From: Mycolicibacter minnesotensis
GTDB taxonomy: Bacteria > Actinomycetota > Actinomycetes > Mycobacteriales > Mycobacteriaceae
Assembly: GCF_010731755.1 (NCBI RefSeq)
Contig: NZ_AP022589.1
Span: 4,160,048-4,224,047 of the forward strand
DNA: 64,000 nucleotides
Reading direction: 5' to 3'
Under the pieces are notes generated by a model. It made no database searches. It was given only the letters and a program-made list of their open reading frames with translations, and was not told the origin of the DNA. This document shows, one piece after another, positions 19,955 through 32,586 of this stretch. Position numbers and translations under genes: made by a program. Positions within the stretch are counted from its first letter, which is position 1. Each line of letters opens with the position of its first letter.

Positions 19955-20284
19955 ATGAGGCATCGCATCATCGGGATCGTCACTACAGTCGCGGCGGCCG
20001 CTGCGACCATCGCCGCGATGTCTGCCGCACCGGCGGCCCTGGCCTACCCCGGCGACCCCAACCCCGGATGTGAGTCAGGCGGGTTCTTGAATGCCACCCT
20101 GTTCTGTGACGGACCGATCCGTCCCGACGGCACCTGGCAACGGTGCTGGTCGTGGCAGGCGAACTACACCGGCGCCTTCGACGGTAACCCCGGCTTCTAC
20201 TCCCCGGCCGGACAGATGTGCGCGGTGATCAGCGAAGAAAATTTCCAGCCCGCCATCAGCCCGCACTACCACATCGGCGATTGA
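19955..20284 (+). CDS. Small exported protein, CDGPIRPDG..W family
   Basis: A 109-residue protein with a Sec signal peptide (RH-R start, Ala-rich core, cleavage after APAALA near residue 34). The mature part of about 75 residues has four cysteines (in GCESG, FCDGPI, RCWSW and MCAVI), suggesting two disulphides. The pattern resembles several small secreted mycobacterial proteins of unknown function. The ATG is preceded by GGGAGA at good spacing. The 200-bp gap upstream is shared with the divergent DUF3556 gene; I see no clear operator there. Confidence 0.8.
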   Translation: MRHRIIGIVTTVAAAAATIAAMSAAPAALAYPGDPNPGCESGGFLNATLFCDGPIRPDGTWQRCWSWQANYTGAFDGNPGFYSPAGQMCAVISEENFQPAISPHYHIGD

Positions 20285-20352
20285 CCGCCGAAGCCTCTTA
20301 ATCGATTGCGCCCCAACGGTTCTGCCGCCGCGCCGCGGAGAGCAGCCGCCGG

Positions 20353-21336
20353 TCAGGCGTCTTCCAGCAACTCCGGGGTGACCGCGGACTCGGTGTCGGG
20401 AATACCGTCCTGTTTGGCCTTGCGGTCGGCCATCGACAGCAGCCGCCGAATCCGGCCCGCCACGGCGTCTTTGGTCATCGGAGGGTCAGCAAGGCGACCC
20501 AGCTCCTCCAGCGAAGCCTGCCGGTGTTCGACGCGCAGCTTGCCGGCCGTGGCCAGATGGTCCGGCACCGTATCGCCGAGTATCGCCAGAGCGCGTTCCA
20601 CCCGGGCCGCAGCCGCCACGGCTGCCCGCGCCGACCGGCGCAGGTTGGCGTCGTCGAAGTTGGCCAGCCGGTTGGCGGTCGCCCGCACCTCGCGACGGAT
20701 CCGGCGCTCCTCCCAGACCAGCCGGGTGTCCTGGGCGCCCATCCGGGTCAGCAGCGCCCCGATCGCCTCCCCGTCGCGCACCACCACTCGATCCGCACCA
20801 CGTACCTCGCGAGCCTTGGCGCTGACGCCGAGCCGGCGCGCCGCACCGACCAGCGCCAGGGCCGCCTCTGGGCCCGGACAGCCGACTTCCAGTGCCGACG
20901 AGCGACCGGGTTCGGTCAGCGAGCCGTGCGCCAGGAATGCCCCACGCCAGGCGGCTTCGGCGTCGCCGACGCTGCCACCGACAACCTGGGCGGGCAGACC
21001 GCGCACCGGCCGCCCGCGCAGGTCCAACAGCCCGGTCTGACGGGCCAACGCCTCACCGTCCTTGGTCACCCGCAGCACGTAGCGGGTGCTCTTGCGCATC
21101 CCGCTGGCGGTCAGCACGTGCACGATCGCGTTGTAGCCGTACAGATCGAAGATGTCCTTGCGCAACCGCCGCGCAATCACCCCCAGGTCCACTTCGGCCT
21201 CGACCACCACCCGGCCGGCCACAATGTGCAGCCCGCCCGCGAAGCGCAACAGCGCCGCCACCTCAGCGCGGCGCGCACTCACCGAACTGACCACGAGACG
21301 GCTCAGCTCATCTTTGACTTCGGCCGTCATCGCCAC
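20353..21336 (-). CDS. whiA: WhiA sporulation/cell-division regulator
   Basis: DNA-binding regulator with an N-terminal LAGLIDADG-like fold and a C-terminal helix-turn-helix (about 255-320, including [20 protein letters not shown]). In Streptomyces it works with WhiB to control division genes; the mycobacterial role is less clear. The 327-residue protein is nearly identical in layout to Rv1423. It starts 10 bases inside the end of yvcK and is the last gene of uvrC-rapZ-yvcK-whiA. Confidence 0.95.
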   Translation of the reverse strand: MAMTAEVKDELSRLVVSSVSARRAEVAALLRFAGGLHIVAGRVVVEAEVDLGVIARRLRKDIFDLYGYNAIVHVLTASGMRKSTRYVLRVTKDGEALARQTGLLDLRGRPVRGLPAQVVGGSVGDAEAAWRGAFLAHGSLTEPGRSSALEVGCPGPEAALALVGAARRLGVSAKAREVRGADRVVVRDGEAIGALLTRMGAQDTRLVWEERRIRREVRATANRLANFDDANLRRSARAAVAAAARVERALAILGDTVPDHLATAGKLRVEHRQASLEELGRLADPPMTKDAVAGRIRRLLSMADRKAKQDGIPDTESAVTPELLEDA

Positions 21337-22415
21337 GCCTTGTCACCTCCCGGCCCGAGACCACTCGGTCCACTCACGCCGGTTTGCCGGCCCCCAACCT
21401 CGGCCTGCGTCGCGACCGGAGTCGGAACGGTCAACGTCGATGCGTCGATCTTCCGAACCCCGTCCAGCGCAGCCGCCAACTTTCCTGGGTCATGTAAAGG
21501 TGTACCAGGTCGAGCCACATCCACGAATTGAACCTCGGCCCCGAACAACGTCGCGGCACGCCGCAGCTGCTCGCGTTCGCGCTCACTGGGCACCCGGCCC
21601 GCGTCGATGATGATGTGGTCCACCGTGAAACCGGGTGCATGCTGCGCCAGCACATGCAGATGCCGCTCCACGGAGAACCCGGCGGTCTCCCCCGGTTCGG
21701 CCACCAGGTTGAGCACCAGGGCACGGCGAGCCGTGGTCTTCTGCAGCGCTGAGGCCAGTCCCGGCACCAACACATGCGGGATCACGCTGGTGAACCACGA
21801 ACCCGGACCGAGCACCACCAGGTCCGCCGACATGATCGCGTCCACCGCCTGCCGTGTGGCCGGCGGGTTACCCGGCAGCAGCCGCACCCGGCGCACCTTG
21901 CCCGGCGTGGTCGCGACGGCCACCTGGCCGCGGATCAGGCGGAACAGCCGGGGATCGGCGTCGAGACCCGACACGTCTGCCTCGATCTGCAACGCGATCG
22001 GACACATGGGCAGCACCCGGCCCTTGACGCCCAGCATCCGACCGAGTTCGTCCAGCGCGGCGACGGGGTCGGCGAGCACCTCGTTGAGGCCGGCTAGGAG
22101 CAGGTTGCCGATCGGATGCCCCGCAAGTGCGCCGGTTCCACCGAATCGGTGCTGCAGGACGGTCGCCCACAACTGGCCGTTCGGGGTGTCGGATGCCAGC
22201 GCCGCCAATGCCATGCGGAGATCTCCGGGAGGCACCACGTCCAACTCGCCGCGGAGCCTGCCCGACGAGCCGCCGTCATCGGCGACGGTGACCACCGCCG
22301 TGACATGCGGCGTAAGCCGGCGCGCGGCCGACAACGTCGCGTACAGGCCGTGCCCACCTCCGAGTGCGACGATGCTCGGATTTCCTTGTGCGGGCTCAAC
22401 GCTCAACGGCGCCAC
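21327..22415 (-). CDS. yvcK: YvcK/CuvA family (CofD-like) UDP-sugar-binding protein
   Basis: Member of the CofD/UPF0052 fold that binds UDP-sugars and links central metabolism to cell-wall synthesis; the Rv1422 homologue is called CuvA. The N-terminus carries [16 protein letters not shown] and [13 protein letters not shown], the nucleotide-binding parts of the family. The GTG at 22415 has a strong GGGGGAGA just upstream. There are 64 bp between it and rapZ. Confidence 0.93.
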   Translation of the reverse strand: MAPLSVEPAQGNPSIVALGGGHGLYATLSAARRLTPHVTAVVTVADDGGSSGRLRGELDVVPPGDLRMALAALASDTPNGQLWATVLQHRFGGTGALAGHPIGNLLLAGLNEVLADPVAALDELGRMLGVKGRVLPMCPIALQIEADVSGLDADPRLFRLIRGQVAVATTPGKVRRVRLLPGNPPATRQAVDAIMSADLVVLGPGSWFTSVIPHVLVPGLASALQKTTARRALVLNLVAEPGETAGFSVERHLHVLAQHAPGFTVDHIIIDAGRVPSEREREQLRRAATLFGAEVQFVDVARPGTPLHDPGKLAAALDGVRKIDASTLTVPTPVATQAEVGGRQTGVSGPSGLGPGGDKAWR

Positions 22416-22479
22416 TCTCCCCCGCTAACGGGCGGTGTCCCCGCCTCATCGCTACGAACCATATCGTCACCGGCGCAAC

Positions 22480-23415
22480 TCATTCGCGGCCCAGATCGCG
22501 GTGCAACACCCGAACCGACAGCTCGTCGTCGTCGTCCTGGGAGTCCAGCAGGCGCGCCAGGGCTTCGGCGATGGCGACGCTGCGATGTTTGCCGCCGGTG
22601 CACCCGATGGCCAGGGTCATGTATCGCTTTCCCTCTCGTCGATAGCCACCGACCACCAGGGTCAACAGCCGGTGGTAGCTCGCGAGGAACTCGTCGGCCC
22701 CCGGTTGGCTCAACACGTAGTCGCGCACGGCGGGATGCTGGCCGGTGTGCGGCCGCAGTTCGTCGACCCAGTGCGGATTGGGAAGGAAGCGCACGTCCAT
22801 GACCATGTCGGCGTCCATCGGCAGGCCGTACTTGAATCCGAAGGACTCCACCGTGATCGAAGTCGGGGCGCTCACGGCGTCACCACCGAACATCTCCTCG
22901 ATGCTCTCCCGCAACTCGCGCACGCTGAGCACCGAGGTGTCGATGACGAGGTCGGCCACCGCGCGCACCGGTGCCAACATGATCCGTTCGGCAGCAATGC
23001 CCTCGGTGAGCGTCTGCTGGCCCTGCAGTGGGTGACTGCGTCGGTTGTGCTCGTAGCGGCGGATCAGTACGTCATCACCCGCCTCCATGAACAGCACCCG
23101 GGGATTGATGCCGCGGGTGGCCAGTTCAGTGCGCACCGAGTCCAGATCACCGGTGAACCCGGCCGAGCGGACATCCATCACGACCGCGAGCTGCGTGATC
23201 CGCGACCCCGCCGCCAGGCCCAGATCCACCATCCGGGTGATCAGGTCTGGCGGCAGGTTGTCGGCGACGTACCAGCCCAGGTCTTCCAGGACTTTCGCTG
23301 CGGTGCCACGCCCCGCTCCGGACAGCCCGGTCACAAGTACGACGTCGATGCCGGCGCCGTCTCCGGGCCCGACACCGGCGCGTTGGCGCACGTCCTTCGG
23401 TGATTCCGTGGTCAT
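22480..23415 (-). CDS. rapZ: RapZ-type nucleotide-binding protein
   Basis: P-loop protein of the YvcJ/RapZ family. The Walker A reads GLSGAGRGT, with arginine where most P-loops have lysine; Rv1421 has the same variant from memory, so it is a lineage feature. The C-terminal domain contains [14 protein letters not shown]. It overlaps the uvrC stop by four bases. In enterobacteria RapZ controls glmS through small RNAs; the mycobacterial role is not settled. Confidence 0.93.
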   Translation of the reverse strand: MTTESPKDVRQRAGVGPGDGAGIDVVLVTGLSGAGRGTAAKVLEDLGWYVADNLPPDLITRMVDLGLAAGSRITQLAVVMDVRSAGFTGDLDSVRTELATRGINPRVLFMEAGDDVLIRRYEHNRRSHPLQGQQTLTEGIAAERIMLAPVRAVADLVIDTSVLSVRELRESIEEMFGGDAVSAPTSITVESFGFKYGLPMDADMVMDVRFLPNPHWVDELRPHTGQHPAVRDYVLSQPGADEFLASYHRLLTLVVGGYRREGKRYMTLAIGCTGGKHRSVAIAEALARLLDSQDDDDELSVRVLHRDLGRE

Positions 23416-25370
23416 CCCGACATCCGTTGCTGTTCAGCGGCGCCCGCCGCGCCGTCGGCTCCCAGCGCCTCGAGAACGGCGGCGGCGGTCGCCGCACCGA
23501 TCCCCGGGATCGAAGTGAGCTCTTCGACGGTAGCCCGTTTGAGCCGCGCCACCGAACCGAAATGCGAGATCAACACCTTGCGCCGATGCTCACCAAGGCC
23601 GGGCACCGCGTCCAGCACCGACTCCGTCATCCGCCTGGACCGCTTGCTGCGGTGGTAGGTGATGGCAAACCGGTGTGCCTCGTCGCGAATGCGCTGTAGG
23701 AGGTAGAGTCCTTCGCTCTGCCTGGGCAGGATGATCGGATCCGGTTCGGAGGGCACCCACACCTCCTCCAACCTTTTGGCCAGGCCGATCGTGGCGACGT
23801 CGGTGATGCCCAGCTCAGCCAGGACCGCGGCCGCGGCATTGACCTGGGGTGCACCGCCGTCCACCACGTACAGATTCGGCGGGTAGGCAAACTTGCGTGA
23901 CCGTCCCTCCGGGGCAAGGGTCTCCGCGTCCAAGTGCCGGCGGAATCGGCGCCGGGTCACTTCGGCAATCGACGCCACGTCATCGGAGCGGCCCTCACCG
24001 GCGGCCTCCCGGATCGCGAAGTGGCGATAGTCCGACTTGCGCGGCAGCCCGTCCTCGAAAACCACCAGGGAGCCGACGACATCGGTGCCCTGAACATGGC
24101 TGATGTCGACGCACTCGATGCGCAGTGGAGCGTCAGCCAGCCCAAGCGATTCCTGAATATTCTGCAGTGCAGCAGATCTGGCGGTGAAGTCACCAGCACG
24201 CTTCATCTTGTGTTGCTGCAGTGCGTCTTTGGCGTTGCGCTCGACTGTCTCGGCCAGGACCCGCTTGTCGCCGCGCAGGGGCACCCGCAGCGAGACACGT
24301 GACCCCCGCAGCTCCGACAGCCAACTGGTCAGCTCCTCAGCGTTGGCGGGCAGGCACGGCACCAGGACCTCACGCGGCACCGGATTGGTCGGCTCGTCTG
24401 CTGCACTGTCCAATTCGGCCTGATCGCCGTAGAACTGGGTGACGAACTGCTCTACCAGCCCTTCCAGTGAACTCTCGGCATCGCCGGGGTCACCGGGCTT
24501 TTCGACGATCCAGCCACGCTGGCCACGCACGCGTCCACCCCGGACGTGGAACACCTGAACCGCCGCTTCCAGCTCGTCATCGGCGAAGGCCACCACGTCG
24601 GCGTCGGTACCGTCGCCAAGCACCACGGACTGCTTCTCCAGCGCTCGCCTCAGGGCCGCGACATCGTCCCGCAGCCGGGCGGCGCGCTCGAAGTCCAGCT
24701 CGTCGGAGGCGGCCAGCATCTGCTGTTCGAGGCTGCGCACCAAACGATCGGTCTTGCCGGCGAGGAAGTCGCAGAAGTCATCCACGATGCGCCGGTGCTC
24801 TTCGGCACTGACCCGACCGACACACGGCGCCGAGCACTTACCGATATAGCCGAGCAGGCAGGGCCGACCGATCTGCTGGTGCCGCTTGAACACACCGTTG
24901 GAGCAGGTACGCGCGGGAAAGACCCGCAATAGCAGGTCCAGCGTCTCGCGGATCGCCCAGGCGTGTGAGTAGGGCCCGAAGTAGCGCACTCCCTTGCGGC
25001 GCGGCCCGCGGTAGACCATCAGCCGCGGGTACTCCTCATTTAGGGTGACCGCCAGCACCGGGTAGGTCTTGTCGTCGCGGTAGCGGACGTTGAACCGCGG
25101 ATCGAACTCCTTGATCCAGTTGTATTCCAACTGGAGCGCTTCGACTTCGGTGTTGACCACTGTCCACTCGACCTTGGCGGCAGTGGTCACCATCTGGCGG
25201 GTTCGCGGGTGAAGTCCGGCGATATCGGCGAAGTACGAGGTCAGGCGCGACCGCAGGCTTTTCGCTTTGCCCACGTAGATGACTCGACCGTGCGGGTCGA
25301 CGAACCGGTAGACGCCGGGCCCCACGGGGATGGACCCGGGCGCCGGACGATAAGTCGCGGGGTCTGGCAC
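23412..25370 (-). CDS. uvrC: Excinuclease ABC subunit C
   Basis: Makes both incisions in nucleotide excision repair. The 652 residues show the N-terminal GIY-YIG nuclease ([21 protein letters not shown]), a UVR motif near residue 210, the RNase-H-like C-terminal nuclease with VVDGGAPQV, and the helix-hairpin-helix pair at the end ([13 protein letters not shown] and [13 protein letters not shown]). First gene of the uvrC-rapZ-yvcK-whiA run. Confidence 0.96.
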   Translation of the reverse strand: MPDPATYRPAPGSIPVGPGVYRFVDPHGRVIYVGKAKSLRSRLTSYFADIAGLHPRTRQMVTTAAKVEWTVVNTEVEALQLEYNWIKEFDPRFNVRYRDDKTYPVLAVTLNEEYPRLMVYRGPRRKGVRYFGPYSHAWAIRETLDLLLRVFPARTCSNGVFKRHQQIGRPCLLGYIGKCSAPCVGRVSAEEHRRIVDDFCDFLAGKTDRLVRSLEQQMLAASDELDFERAARLRDDVAALRRALEKQSVVLGDGTDADVVAFADDELEAAVQVFHVRGGRVRGQRGWIVEKPGDPGDAESSLEGLVEQFVTQFYGDQAELDSAADEPTNPVPREVLVPCLPANAEELTSWLSELRGSRVSLRVPLRGDKRVLAETVERNAKDALQQHKMKRAGDFTARSAALQNIQESLGLADAPLRIECVDISHVQGTDVVGSLVVFEDGLPRKSDYRHFAIREAAGEGRSDDVASIAEVTRRRFRRHLDAETLAPEGRSRKFAYPPNLYVVDGGAPQVNAAAAVLAELGITDVATIGLAKRLEEVWVPSEPDPIILPRQSEGLYLLQRIRDEAHRFAITYHRSKRSRRMTESVLDAVPGLGEHRRKVLISHFGSVARLKRATVEELTSIPGIGAATAAAVLEALGADGAAGAAEQQRMSG

Positions 25371-25433
25371 GCTAACCAGGCTATCGTGCGGCTTTACCCC
25401 GGCGAGCAGAGACAGATTCGCGCTCTGAGGGGC

Positions 25434-26401
<968 letters not shown>

Positions 26402-27679
26402 CTACAGCGCCCCGCCGAATTCGTTCGGCAGCTGCGAGGCGTCGTCGAAGTCCTCCAGCCCGGTCAGGTCGTGGCCCATCCGGTCTCGCTTGGTCAGCAG
26501 GTAGCGGATGTTCTCCGAGTTGGCCCGTACCGGCAGTGGCACCCGCTCGAGGATGTGCAGGCCGTAGCCGTCGAGGCCGACGCGTTTGGCGGGGTTGTTG
26601 GTGAGCAATCGCATCGAACGAACCCCGAGGTCGCCGAGGATCTGCGCGCCGATCCCGTAGTCGCGCGCGTCGGCGGGCAGCCCCAGTTTCAGGTTGGCGT
26701 CAACGGTGTCGTCACCGGCATCCTGCAGTTGGTAGGCCTGCAGCTTGTGCAGCAGTCCGATGCCGCGGCCTTCATGCCCGCGCATGTAGAGCACTACGCC
26801 ACGGCCTTCTTGCGCCACCATGGCCAGCGCGGCGTCCAGTTGGGGACCGCAGTCGCAGCGCCGCGACCCGAAAACGTCTCCGGTCAGGCATTCCGAGTGC
26901 ACCCGCACCAGCACGTCGTCGCCGTCATTGTTCGGCCCGGCGATCTCGCCGCGAACGAGCGCGACATGTTCGACGTCCTCGTAGATGCTGGTGTAGCCGA
27001 CCGCCCGGAATTCGCCGTGGCGAGTCGGGATACGCGCCTCGGCGACCCGCTCGATGTGCCGCTCGTGCTTGCGCCGCCACTCGATCATGTCGGCGATGGA
27101 GATCAGGGCCAGACCGTGCTCGTCGGCGAAAACCCGCAGTTCGTCGGTCTGGGCCATCGCGCCCTCGTCTTTTTGGCTGACGATCTCGCAGATCGCACCG
27201 GCCGGCTGCAGGCCTGCCATTCGGGCCAGGTCAACCGCAGCCTCGGTGTGACCGGGCCGACGCAGCACCCCGCCATCCTTGGCGCGGAGCGGCACCACGT
27301 GGCCGGGGCGGGTGAAGTCGTTGGTAGCGCTGGTCGGATCGGCCAGCAGTCGCATGGTCGTGGCCCGGTCCGAGGCCGAGATTCCGGTACCGACGTTGTC
27401 CTTCGCATCGACGGTGACGGTGTAGGCGGTGCCGTGCTTGTCCTGGTTGAGGGCGTACATCGGCAGCAGCCCAAGCCGGTCGCAGATGGCGCCGTCCAGG
27501 GGCACACACAGGTAACCCGAGGTGTAGCGCACCATGAACGCCACCAATTCGGGGGTGGCCTTCTCCGCGGCGAAGATCAGATCGCCTTCGTTCTCGCGGT
27601 CTTCGTCGTCGATGACCACCACGGCCTTGCCCGCTGCAATGTCGGCAACCGCCCGCTCGACGGTGTCCAACTTCGTCAT
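26402..27679 (-). CDS. ribBA: Bifunctional DHBP synthase / GTP cyclohydrolase II
   Basis: Makes two riboflavin precursors. The N-terminal half (1-200) has the DHBP synthase site [11 protein letters not shown]. The C-terminal half has the GTP cyclohydrolase II zinc cysteines in [15 protein letters not shown] and the RGHEGRGIG loop. The ATG at 27679 gives 425 residues, the Rv1415 (ribA2) length, with AAGGTGG ten bases upstream. An open frame to 27778 exists but is not conserved. Compared with M. tuberculosis, the two small genes Rv1413 and Rv1414 between ribC and ribA2 are absent. Confidence 0.96.
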   Translation of the reverse strand: MTKLDTVERAVADIAAGKAVVVIDDEDRENEGDLIFAAEKATPELVAFMVRYTSGYLCVPLDGAICDRLGLLPMYALNQDKHGTAYTVTVDAKDNVGTGISASDRATTMRLLADPTSATNDFTRPGHVVPLRAKDGGVLRRPGHTEAAVDLARMAGLQPAGAICEIVSQKDEGAMAQTDELRVFADEHGLALISIADMIEWRRKHERHIERVAEARIPTRHGEFRAVGYTSIYEDVEHVALVRGEIAGPNNDGDDVLVRVHSECLTGDVFGSRRCDCGPQLDAALAMVAQEGRGVVLYMRGHEGRGIGLLHKLQAYQLQDAGDDTVDANLKLGLPADARDYGIGAQILGDLGVRSMRLLTNNPAKRVGLDGYGLHILERVPLPVRANSENIRYLLTKRDRMGHDLTGLEDFDDASQLPNEFGGAL

Positions 27680-27774
27680 CTGTGCCACCTTGGTTTCGCC
27701 ATCGGAAAGCGCCCGGTCGGCGCAACCCGCCCGTCCAGTATGAACCACCCCGGAACCGCGGTTCGCCCCGTGAC

Positions 27775-28392
27775 TCAATCCGTGGCTTTTGTCACCAGTC
27801 GCTCGACATATTTGGCGATCACGTCCACCTCAAGATTGACCAGTGTGCCGACCGCTGCACGGCCCAGCGTGGTGAGTTCCAGGGTGGTAGGAATCAGCGA
27901 GACTTCAAAGTAGTCATCGGGGTCTTCGGGGTTTGAGCCCACCGCCGAGACGGTCAGCGACGTCCCGTCAACGGTGATCGAGCCCTTTTCCACCACATAG
28001 CGCGCCAGTGCTGCCGGCAACCCGATCCGCACCACCTCCCAGTGCTGTCCCGGGGTACGGGCCAGCACCCGCCCGGTGCCGTCGACGTGGCCCTGCACGA
28101 TGTGCCCGCCCAGCCGGCTGCCCAGCGCCGCCGCCCGCTCCAGGTTGACGGGGCTGCCGACCTGAAGCGACCCCAGGCTGGACCGATCCAGGGTTTCACG
28201 CATCACGTCAGCGCTGAACCGGCCGCCGGGCTGCACCTCGACCACCGTCAGGCACACGCCGTTGACGGCGATCGAGTCGCCGTGACGCGCGTCGGAGGTG
28301 ACGGTGGGGCCCTCGATGACCAGGCGCGCAGCATCGGTGAGGTCCTCGCGGTCGACCAGCGCTCCGAGCTCCTCGACGATTCCGGTGAACAT
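27775..28392 (-). CDS. ribE: Riboflavin synthase, alpha chain (ribC in M. tuberculosis naming)
   Basis: Dismutates two lumazines into riboflavin. The 205-residue protein starts [10 protein letters not shown] and has the two lumazine-binding repeats, marked by [10 protein letters not shown] and [10 protein letters not shown]. First gene of the ribE-ribBA-ribH run; its upstream region holds a 56-bp tandem repeat. I looked for an FMN riboswitch there and found none. Confidence 0.95.
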   Translation of the reverse strand: MFTGIVEELGALVDREDLTDAARLVIEGPTVTSDARHGDSIAVNGVCLTVVEVQPGGRFSADVMRETLDRSSLGSLQVGSPVNLERAAALGSRLGGHIVQGHVDGTGRVLARTPGQHWEVVRIGLPAALARYVVEKGSITVDGTSLTVSAVGSNPEDPDDYFEVSLIPTTLELTTLGRAAVGTLVNLEVDVIAKYVERLVTKATD

Positions 28393-28404
28393 CAGAACAG
28401 GCTA

Positions 28405-28553
28405 GCGACGATCACGAGCGCGACGAAGTCGGGCGCAGTGGATCGTCGCCCCTCAGCACAGCGACGATCACGAGCGCGACGAAGTCGGGCGCAGTGGATC
28501 GTCGCCCCTCAGCACAGCGACGATCACGAGCGCGACGAAGTCGGGCGCAGTGG
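28405..28553. repeat. Tandem repeat, 56-bp unit, about 2.7 copies
   Basis: Units start at 28405, 28461 and 28517, and the copies are identical as far as they extend. Each full unit begins GCGACGATCAC and has GTGGATCGTCGC 34 bases on, so its ends form an inverted repeat. The unit contains the 21-bp core also found at 17960. The array fills most of the 228-bp divergent promoter gap between ribE and lprG, starting 13 bp before ribE. Confidence 0.9.
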
Positions 28554-28620
28554 GCCGCATCCGTGGAACAAAGTCCCTGCTGCCCTACCTCGACCCCGCG
28601 GCCTCTATACGATGTCCCCC

Positions 28621-29310
28621 ATGCGCAGACTTCTCATCGCCCTGGCCACCGCGACCACTGCCGCCGCGCTGCTCGCCGGCTGTTCGTCCAAGGACACCGG
28701 CGGTCCGCTGCCGGAAGCAGCACCGCTGGTCAAGGAATCGGCCACCACCACCGCCAACCTCAAGAGCGCGCACCTGGCGCTGTCGGTGACGGGCCAGATC
28801 AAGAATCTTCCGGTCAAGACCCTCGAGGGTGACCTGACGAACCAGCCGACCACCGCGGCCAAGGGCAGCGCAACCATCACGATGCTGGGGTCAGATGTCG
28901 ACGCCAAGTTCATCGTGATCGACGGTGACCTCTACGCCGCGATCACCGGCGACGACTACGACAACTTCGGCTCCGCCGCCAATATCTACGACGTGGCCGC
29001 GATCCTGAGCCCGGACAAGGGCCTGGCCAACTTGCTGGCCAACCTCACCGACGCGAAGGCCGAGGGCCGCGACACCATCAACGGTCAGAAGGCCGTCCGG
29101 GTCACCGGCAATGTGCCCGCCGACGCTGTGAATGCCCTGGCGCCGCAGCTCAAGGCCACCGCGTCGACACCCGCCACGGTGTGGATCTCCGAAGACGGTG
29201 ATCACCAGCTGGCGCAGGCTCAGTTGTCCCCCAGCTCAACCAATTCCATCCAGATGACCCTGTCGAACTGGAACGCTCCGGTCACCGTAGAGAAGCCGGC
29301 AGGAGCGTGA
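28621..29310 (+). CDS. lprG: Lipoprotein LprG, lipid carrier
   Basis: Envelope lipoprotein that binds triacylated lipids and works with the P55 exporter. Signal peptide with lipobox ALLAGC, lipidated Cys21, then an LppX/LprAFG domain of about 200 residues with [13 protein letters not shown] near the start. The ATG at 28621 (MRRLLIALA) is preferred; an ATG at 28612 would add three residues. A TATACG hexamer at 28606-28611 lies so close that a near-leaderless transcript is possible. The stop touches the P55 start. Confidence 0.93.
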   Translation: MRRLLIALATATTAAALLAGCSSKDTGGPLPEAAPLVKESATTTANLKSAHLALSVTGQIKNLPVKTLEGDLTNQPTTAAKGSATITMLGSDVDAKFIVIDGDLYAAITGDDYDNFGSAANIYDVAAILSPDKGLANLLANLTDAKAEGRDTINGQKAVRVTGNVPADAVNALAPQLKATASTPATVWISEDGDHQLAQAQLSPSSTNSIQMTLSNWNAPVTVEKPAGA

Positions 29311-30863
29311 TGCGGGTCAACCGCAGACTCGCGATCAGCGCCGGTAGCCTCGCCGTCCTGCTCGGTGCCCTCGACACCTATGTCGTGGTCACGATCATGC
29401 GCGACATCATGGCACCGCAGCCGGCGGGTGTTGGGATTCCGATCAACAAGATCCAGCAGCTGACCCCGATCATCACCTGTTACCTACTGGGCTACATCGC
29501 AGCGATGCCGTTGCTGGGTCGGGCCTCGGATCGTTTCGGCCGCAAGTTGCTGCTGCAGGTCAGTCTGATCACCTTTGCTGTCGGCTCGGTGGTGACCGCG
29601 CTCTCGACTGATCTCACGACCTTGGTGGTCGGCCGCACGATCCAGGGCGTCGCCAGTGGCGCTCTGCTGCCGGTGACGCTGGCGCTGGGCGCCGATCTAT
29701 GGTCGCAACGCAACCGGGCCGGTGTGCTGGGCGGGATCGGTGCGGCTCAGGAGCTTGGCAGCGTGCTGGGCCCCCTGTACGGCATCTTCATCGTCTGGGC
29801 ACTGCGTGACTGGCGCGATGTGTTCTGGATCAATGTCCCGCTGACCGCACTGGCGATGGTGATGATCCACTTCAGCCTGCCGTCGCGATCCGACACCGAC
29901 ACCGACGGTGCTCCGCCCGAACGCATCGACGTCATCGGCGGCCTGCTGCTGGCGCTAGCGCTGGGGCTGGCGGTCTTCGGTCTGTATAACCCCGAACCCA
30001 CCGCCAAGCAGGCTCTGCCCGACTGGGGTGTGCCGGTGTTGGCGGGGGCGTTGGTGGCCACCGTGGCGTTCGCGGTGTGGGAGAAGTTCGCACGCACCAA
30101 ACTGATCGACCCGACCGGTGCCCGATTCGGCCCCTTCCTCGCAGCGCTGGGCTCCTCGGTCTGCGCCGGAGCGGCGTTGATGGTGACGCTGGTCAATGTC
30201 GAACTGTTCGGTCAGGGCGTACTGGGGATGACCCAGAACGAAGCGGCCGGGCTGTTGCTGCGGTTCCTGATCGCTCTGCCGATTGGCGCGCTGGTGGGTG
30301 GCTGGATTGCCACCCGCATCGGTGATCGCGTCGTAGCGTTCTTCGGCCTGCTCATTGCCGCCAGCGGTTACACGCTGATCTCGAAATGGCCGGTCGATCT
30401 GCTGAGCTACCGGCATGACGTCTTCGGGTTGTTCTCGCTGCCCGCCCTCGACACGGATCAGATGCTGGCCGGCTTCGGATTGGGTTTGGTGATCGGGCCG
30501 CTGACGTCGGCCGTGATGCGGGCCGTTCCGCCACGTGAGCACGGCATCGCCGCCGCGGGAGTGGTGGTGGCGCGGATGACCGGGATGTTGGTCGGGATGG
30601 CGGCATTGTCGGCGTGGGGCCTGTATCGCTTCAACCAGATCTTGGCGGCTCAGCCTAAGGCGGTCGGTGAGACGCTGGCGGAGAAGATGGTCAGCAAGGC
30701 TGCCAACTCCAAGGTGGCGTTCGCCATGATGTACGGCGAAATCTTCTGGATCACGGCTCTGGTCTGCATGGTGGGCGCCGTACTCGGGCTGTTGATCGGC
30801 AGCAACAGGCTGTCCGCGGAGGACCCGGAGGACTCTGCGCCAGAGGCGGCGATCGCGCGCTGA
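29310..30863 (+). CDS. p55: MFS efflux/lipid transporter P55
   Basis: Inner-membrane major facilitator of the 14-helix DHA2 type (Rv1410c), needed with LprG for export of triacylglycerides and for drug tolerance. Motif A reads [10 protein letters not shown] (about 68-77). The [15 protein letters not shown] segment corresponds to the antiporter motif C region. About 517 residues. The ATG at 29310 overlaps the lprG stop by one base (a GTG at 29307 is also in frame), a tight two-gene operon. Confidence 0.94.
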   Translation: MRVNRRLAISAGSLAVLLGALDTYVVVTIMRDIMAPQPAGVGIPINKIQQLTPIITCYLLGYIAAMPLLGRASDRFGRKLLLQVSLITFAVGSVVTALSTDLTTLVVGRTIQGVASGALLPVTLALGADLWSQRNRAGVLGGIGAAQELGSVLGPLYGIFIVWALRDWRDVFWINVPLTALAMVMIHFSLPSRSDTDTDGAPPERIDVIGGLLLALALGLAVFGLYNPEPTAKQALPDWGVPVLAGALVATVAFAVWEKFARTKLIDPTGARFGPFLAALGSSVCAGAALMVTLVNVELFGQGVLGMTQNEAAGLLLRFLIALPIGALVGGWIATRIGDRVVAFFGLLIAASGYTLISKWPVDLLSYRHDVFGLFSLPALDTDQMLAGFGLGLVIGPLTSAVMRAVPPREHGIAAAGVVVARMTGMLVGMAALSAWGLYRFNQILAAQPKAVGETLAEKMVSKAANSKVAFAMMYGEIFWITALVCMVGAVLGLLIGSNRLSAEDPEDSAPEAAIAR

Positions 30864-30876
30864 ACGGTACCGGCCG

Positions 30877-31908
30877 TCAGTGCGGCACCAGGCTCAGCAC
30901 CAGGTCGGGTCCGATCTGCTCGGTGGTGTCGAAGCGCCAGCGCAGGGCTCGGGCGATGGTGGGCACTCCGACGTCGTCGACGGCGGTGATCGGTCCGCCC
31001 AGCAGGATCGGCGCAACATAGGCCAGGATCCGGTCGATCACGCCGGCGCGCAGAAACGCTCCGGCCAGCGTGGGACCACCTTCGATCAGGACGTCGGTGC
31101 GATCCGAGAGCGCCCTGAGCACCTCGGCCGGGTCGTGGGTGCGGATCACCATGGTGCGTGAGTCGTCATTGAGCACGCGCGCGTCCGCGGAGATCTCACG
31201 CTGCCCCACCACCACCCGCAGCGGCTGACGCTCGGCAAGGGTGCCGTCGGGCAGCCGGGCGGTCAATGTGGGGTCGTCGATCAGCACGGTGCCCGTGCCC
31301 ACCACGATGGCGTCGGCCGCGGCTCGGCGGCGGTGCAGGTCGGCGCGGGCCGCCTCGCTGGTGATCCACTGGCTGGAGCCGTCGGCGGCCGCGCTACGCC
31401 CGTCGATGCTCGTCGCGTACTTCCAGGTGACGTGTGGCCGCCCGGTGCGCTGCTTGTGCAGCCACTCCCGCAAAGGCCCGGTGCTGACCGCCTCAGCCTG
31501 AACTCCGGATAGCACCTCCACACCTGCGTCGGCCAGTCGCCTGGCGCCGCCGCCTGCGGCCGGGTTGGGGTCATCGATGGCGTAGACCACCCGCGCCACC
31601 CCGGCGGTCAACAGCGCGTCCACGCACGGCGGGGTCCTGCCGTGGTGATTGCACGGTTCCAGGGTGACGACCGCCGTGCCGCCGACGCTCAGTTCGCCGG
31701 CCCGGCGTAACGCCACCACTTCGGCGTGCGCCTCACCGGTCGGCCGCGTGCCCCCGACACCTGCCACCCGGCCTTCACGGTCCAGGATGACCGCACCGAC
31801 CGGCGGATTGGGATAGGTGTTGCCCTTGACCCGCTGCGCCTGGGCGACCGCCAGCAGCATCGCGGCGTCGAGGTCCGTGACGTGCTCGGCGGTCGGCTTG
31901 GCGCTCAT
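30877..31908 (-). CDS. ribD: Bifunctional riboflavin biosynthesis deaminase/reductase
   Basis: Second and third steps of riboflavin synthesis. The N-terminal deaminase has the zinc site HAEV with [11 protein letters not shown]. The C-terminal reductase has [11 protein letters not shown] and [13 protein letters not shown]. The 343-residue protein (ribG in M. tuberculosis) starts inside the rpe stop and ends 13 bp from the convergent P55 stop. Confidence 0.95.
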   Translation of the reverse strand: MSAKPTAEHVTDLDAAMLLAVAQAQRVKGNTYPNPPVGAVILDREGRVAGVGGTRPTGEAHAEVVALRRAGELSVGGTAVVTLEPCNHHGRTPPCVDALLTAGVARVVYAIDDPNPAAGGGARRLADAGVEVLSGVQAEAVSTGPLREWLHKQRTGRPHVTWKYATSIDGRSAAADGSSQWITSEAARADLHRRRAAADAIVVGTGTVLIDDPTLTARLPDGTLAERQPLRVVVGQREISADARVLNDDSRTMVIRTHDPAEVLRALSDRTDVLIEGGPTLAGAFLRAGVIDRILAYVAPILLGGPITAVDDVGVPTIARALRWRFDTTEQIGPDLVLSLVPH

Positions 31909-32582
31909 GCGCGCAGATGCGGTGACGCAGCCAGTGCCTGGCGGCGCAGCGATTCGACGGCAGCGCCTGGGTCGGCCGCGCTGTAGACGGCTGAGCCTGC
32001 GACGAAGCAGTCGACGCCGGCCTCGGCGGCCTGTTCGACGGTGTCGGCGTTGATGCCGCCGTCGATCTCCACCAGGATGCGCAACTCGCCGGCATCGACG
32101 AGTTTGCGCACTGCGCGCACTTTGCTCAACACCTCGGGGATGAAGGACTGGCCGCCGAAGCCGGGCTCCACCGACATCACCAGCAAGGTGTCGAAGTCCC
32201 GCAAGATCTCCAGGTAGGGCTCCAACGCGGTACCGGGTTTGATGCTGAGCCCGGCTTTGGCGCCTGCGGCCCGGATGTCACGGGCGACCGCGACGGGATT
32301 GTCGGTGGCCTCGGCATGGAAGGTCACGTTGTAGGCGCCGGCCTCGGCATACGGCGGCGCCCAGCGGCCCGGATCCTCGATCATCAGATGGCAGTCCATC
32401 GGGATGTCGGTGGCCGCGAGCAGGCTCTGCACCACCGGCAGGCCGAGCGTCAGGTTCGGCACGAAATGGGCATCCATCACATCGACGTGCAGCCAGTCGG
32501 CGCCCTTGACGGCGGCGACCTCATCGGCGAGGCGCGCGAAATCGGCCGAGAGGATCGACGGCGCGATCATGGGTCGTGACAT
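31905..32582 (-). CDS. rpe: Ribulose-phosphate 3-epimerase
   Basis: Interconverts ribulose 5-phosphate and xylulose 5-phosphate. The 225-residue barrel has [12 protein letters not shown], the metal-binding [12 protein letters not shown] and the [12 protein letters not shown] block. Start five bases after the rsmB stop; overlaps ribD by four. Ribulose 5-phosphate is also the substrate of RibBA, which may explain the grouping with riboflavin genes. Confidence 0.96.
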   Translation of the reverse strand: MSRPMIAPSILSADFARLADEVAAVKGADWLHVDVMDAHFVPNLTLGLPVVQSLLAATDIPMDCHLMIEDPGRWAPPYAEAGAYNVTFHAEATDNPVAVARDIRAAGAKAGLSIKPGTALEPYLEILRDFDTLLVMSVEPGFGGQSFIPEVLSKVRAVRKLVDAGELRILVEIDGGINADTVEQAAEAGVDCFVAGSAVYSAADPGAAVESLRRQALAASPHLRA

Positions 32583-32586
32583 GCGC

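Noticed and set aside
28042..28620. Upstream extension of lprG through the tandem repeat
   Set aside because: Would place the lipoprotein signal internally; the lipobox fixes the start at 28621 (or 28612).
28393..28620. FMN riboswitch before ribE
   Set aside because: No RFN-type conserved blocks; the space is filled by tandem repeats.
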